Source: CAWGYT01 sp963826795
Lineage (GTDB): Bacteria > Planctomycetota > Planctomycetia > Pirellulales > Pirellulaceae
Direction of reading: 5' to 3'
Assembly (NCBI GenBank): GCA_963826795.1
Contig: CAWGYT010000008.1
Location: 434,001-498,000 of the forward strand
DNA length: 64,000 nucleotides
This document shows positions 62,436-64,000 of this stretch, in pieces; positions within the stretch are counted from its first letter, which is position 1; each line of letters begins with the position of its first letter. The position numbers and the translations under genes are program-made. The notes beneath the pieces are model-generated. The model did not search any database, was not told the origin of the DNA, and saw nothing but the letters and a program-made list of their open reading frames with translations.

Positions 62436-64000
62436 ATGTACTCCCGCATGTTTCTCCGTCACGCGTTTGTCTGCTGGATTTTGATTCCCCTGGTGCTGGC
62501 CACGGGTCGTGCTCGCCTCGCGAATGCGGACGATGCGGATGCCGCGTCCACGCCGGCGGAAATTGACTGGGACATCGAGAACCCGCCGGGCCCCCAATTT
62601 CAGCAAGCGATTGACACGACCGAGGGCACTTGGATCAACGTTGATGTGAGTCCCGACGGCAGTGAAGTCGTGTTTGATCTGCTAGGCGACCTGTATGTCA
62701 TGCCGATCAGCGGAGCGGATGGGACGGGCGGCAACTATCCGCGCAAGCTGACTCAAGGCGTCAGCTGGGATATGCAGCCGCGCTTCCGCCCGGATGGAGC
62801 CTGGATCGCATTTACCAGTGATCGTGCCGGCAGCAGCAAGCGGGCGGGCGACAATCTCTGGCTGATCCGTCGCGAGGGCAGCGAACTGCGGCAGGTGACG
62901 AACGAGACCTACCGCTTGGTCAATGGCCCCGCCTGGTCGCCCGACGGCCAGTACCTTGTGGGCCGCAAGCACTTTACCAGCCGTCGGTCCTTGGGAGCCG
63001 GCGAAATGTGGCTCTACCATTGGGCCGCGGCCGACGCGAAGGCCATGAGCGGCGTCCAATTGACCGAGCGACCGAATGACCAGAAGGACGTCAACGAGCC
63101 GAGCTTTTCGCCGGACGGCCGTTATCTGTATTACTCGCAAGACACGACACCGGGCGACTCGTTCGAATACGACAAGGATTCGAATCAGCAGATCTACGTG
63201 ATTCGGCGTCTCGATTTGGTCGAAGGACAGACGCAGTCGTTCGTGACGGGCCCTGGCGGAGCCTGTCGGCCCACGCCGTCACCCGACGGCACTCGCCTGG
63301 CCTTCGTCCGCCGCGTCGGAGCCAAGACCGGACTGCACATTCTGGACTTGAAATCCGGCGCCATCCGCCTGATCTACGACCAGCTGGAACGCGACATGCA
63401 AGAGGCGTGGGCCATTCATGGCGTCTATCCCAGCTTTGCCTGGACACCGGACAGCCAAGACCTTGTCATTTGGGCCAAGGGCAAGATTCGTCGCATCAAT
63501 TCGCAAGACGGATCCAGCTCGGTGATTCCGTTCCTGATTCGAGATCAACGGCAACTCACGCAGCGAGTCCGGTTCACCGTCCCCGTCGCGCCGACGGAGT
63601 TCCCCGTGCGCATGCTTCGCTGGGTCGTTACCTCTCCCACCGGAAATCAAGTCGCCTACCAGGCACTCGGGCAGATCTACGTGCGTGATCTCCCGGATGG
63701 CGTCCCGCGCCGCCTCACGAGTCAAAACGAGCACTTCGAGTTTTTCCCAAGCTATTCGCGCGACGGTCGATATTTGGTCTACACCACCTGGGACGACGAC
63801 GAGCTGGGCAGCATCCGAATTGCGTCAGTGGCCGGCGAGGGCGGCCAGGAAAACTGGAAGGTGACGTCCGAGCCGGGGCACTATCTGGAGCCCGTGTTTT
63901 CGCCCGACGGCGCGACGGTCGTGTACGTAAAATCCAGCGGTGGCTACATCCGCTCACCCCTCTATTCACGCGACACCGGACTCTATCAAGTCGGCTCCCG
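62436..64000 (+). CDS. Exported PD40 (TolB-like) beta-propeller, probably N-terminal part of an amidohydrolase; runs off the window
   Basis: The open frame runs from ATG 62436 to the right edge (521 codons) without a stop. The start region is MYSRMFLRHAFVCWILIPLV, a signal peptide. The body has tandem WD40-like PD40 blades: NVDVSPDGSEVVFDLLGDLYVM, PRFRPDGAWIAFTSDRAGSS, PAWSPDGQYLVGRKHF, PSFSPDGRYLYYSQDTTPG, TPSPDGTRLAFVRRV, PSYSRDGRYLVYTTWDDDE and FSPDGATVVYVKSSG. The N-terminal pattern IDTTEGTWINVDVSPDG is characteristic of large secreted proteins with a propeller followed by an amidohydrolase domain, whose active site would lie beyond the edge. Catalytic function is therefore inferred, not seen. 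An alternative start is ATG at 62448. Confidence 0.75.
   Translation, partial: MYSRMFLRHAFVCWILIPLVLATGRARLANADDADAASTPAEIDWDIENPPGPQFQQAIDTTEGTWINVDVSPDGSEVVFDLLGDLYVMPISGADGTGGNYPRKLTQGVSWDMQPRFRPDGAWIAFTSDRAGSSKRAGDNLWLIRREGSELRQVTNETYRLVNGPAWSPDGQYLVGRKHFTSRRSLGAGEMWLYHWAAADAKAMSGVQLTERPNDQKDVNEPSFSPDGRYLYYSQDTTPGDSFEYDKDSNQQIYVIRRLDLVEGQTQSFVTGPGGACRPTPSPDGTRLAFVRRVGAKTGLHILDLKSGAIRLIYDQLERDMQEAWAIHGVYPSFAWTPDSQDLVIWAKGKIRRINSQDGSSSVIPFLIRDQRQLTQRVRFTVPVAPTEFPVRMLRWVVTSPTGNQVAYQALGQIYVRDLPDGVPRRLTSQNEHFEFFPSYSRDGRYLVYTTWDDDELGSIRIASVAGEGGQENWKVTSEPGHYLEPVFSPDGATVVYVKSSGGYIRSPLYSRDTGLYQVGS

Noticed and set aside
1..64000. Prophage, integrative element or genomic island
   Set aside because: No integrase, transposase, phage structural gene, tRNA-associated att repeat or sharp compositional break was recognised. 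Most genes are chromosomal housekeeping or planctomycete exported-protein families.

Overview
The window comes from a GC-rich chromosome of a planctomycete, most likely a Pirellulales-like lineage. The evidence is a giant exported protein with an N-terminal LEPR motif, CotH and dockerin modules, several PEP-CTERM proteins, a DUF1559 prepilin-like protein, a small zinc-ribbon protein of planctomycete type, and housekeeping operons in rearranged but recognisable order. No integrase, phage structural gene, CRISPR array, rRNA or tRNA gene was recognised, so this is core chromosome plus lineage-specific exported proteins. The assignment rests on protein character only.

Layout. 1-2718: the 5' end of murQ (minus strand, cut by the window edge) lies divergent from a fused serine-hydrolase/NamZ exo-muramidase gene, a peptidoglycan-recycling locus. 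2826-6452: a DUF1444-like protein, then a DJ-1/PfpI protein translationally coupled to an OleC-like acyl-AMP ligase. 6453-13409: a repeat block and a roughly 2,200-residue LEPR/lamin-tail/CotH/dockerin protein. 13956-17203: DUF493, an ATP-grasp enzyme and ComM. 17482-24114: a small exported protein, PEP-CTERM proteins and a Wza-like polysaccharide export lipoprotein. 24418-28474: a DUF218 protein, tsaB, hemL and hemB. 28696-33531: a PHP-type exported hydrolase, a diguanylate cyclase and a DUF1573 protein. 34007-37941: ffh-rpsP-trmD-rplS facing yraN. 38021-42926: a pilin-like protein, a zinc ribbon, a PEP-CTERM protein, a large repeat cluster and an exported beta-propeller.

42940-50413 is a minus-strand information-processing block, glmU(N-terminal domain)-prs-rplY-pth-rpsF-ssb-rplI-dnaB, interrupted by a plus-strand groES. 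50847-54915 is argB-argD-argF-rph, covering most of the route from glutamate to citrulline. 55024-57226 holds an ECF sigma factor, a zinc-finger anti-sigma factor, a spondin/PEP-CTERM protein and an HPt protein. 57736-61583 is a substrate-binding lipoprotein overlapping a hybrid histidine kinase. The window ends with tdk and an open-ended exported beta-propeller protein.

Two features run through the whole window. Many intergenic stretches carry short direct tandem repeats (14-48 bp units), and two families of dispersed palindromic elements recur: GGGGTCAGG-type REP-like elements and CCTTCTCCC-type hairpin arrays. In addition, seven otherwise intact genes, including hemL and comM, are each broken by one or two single-base frameshifts whose removal restores family-typical C-termini. 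These look more like consensus-sequence errors than true pseudogenes, and such genes are annotated over their full restored extent.
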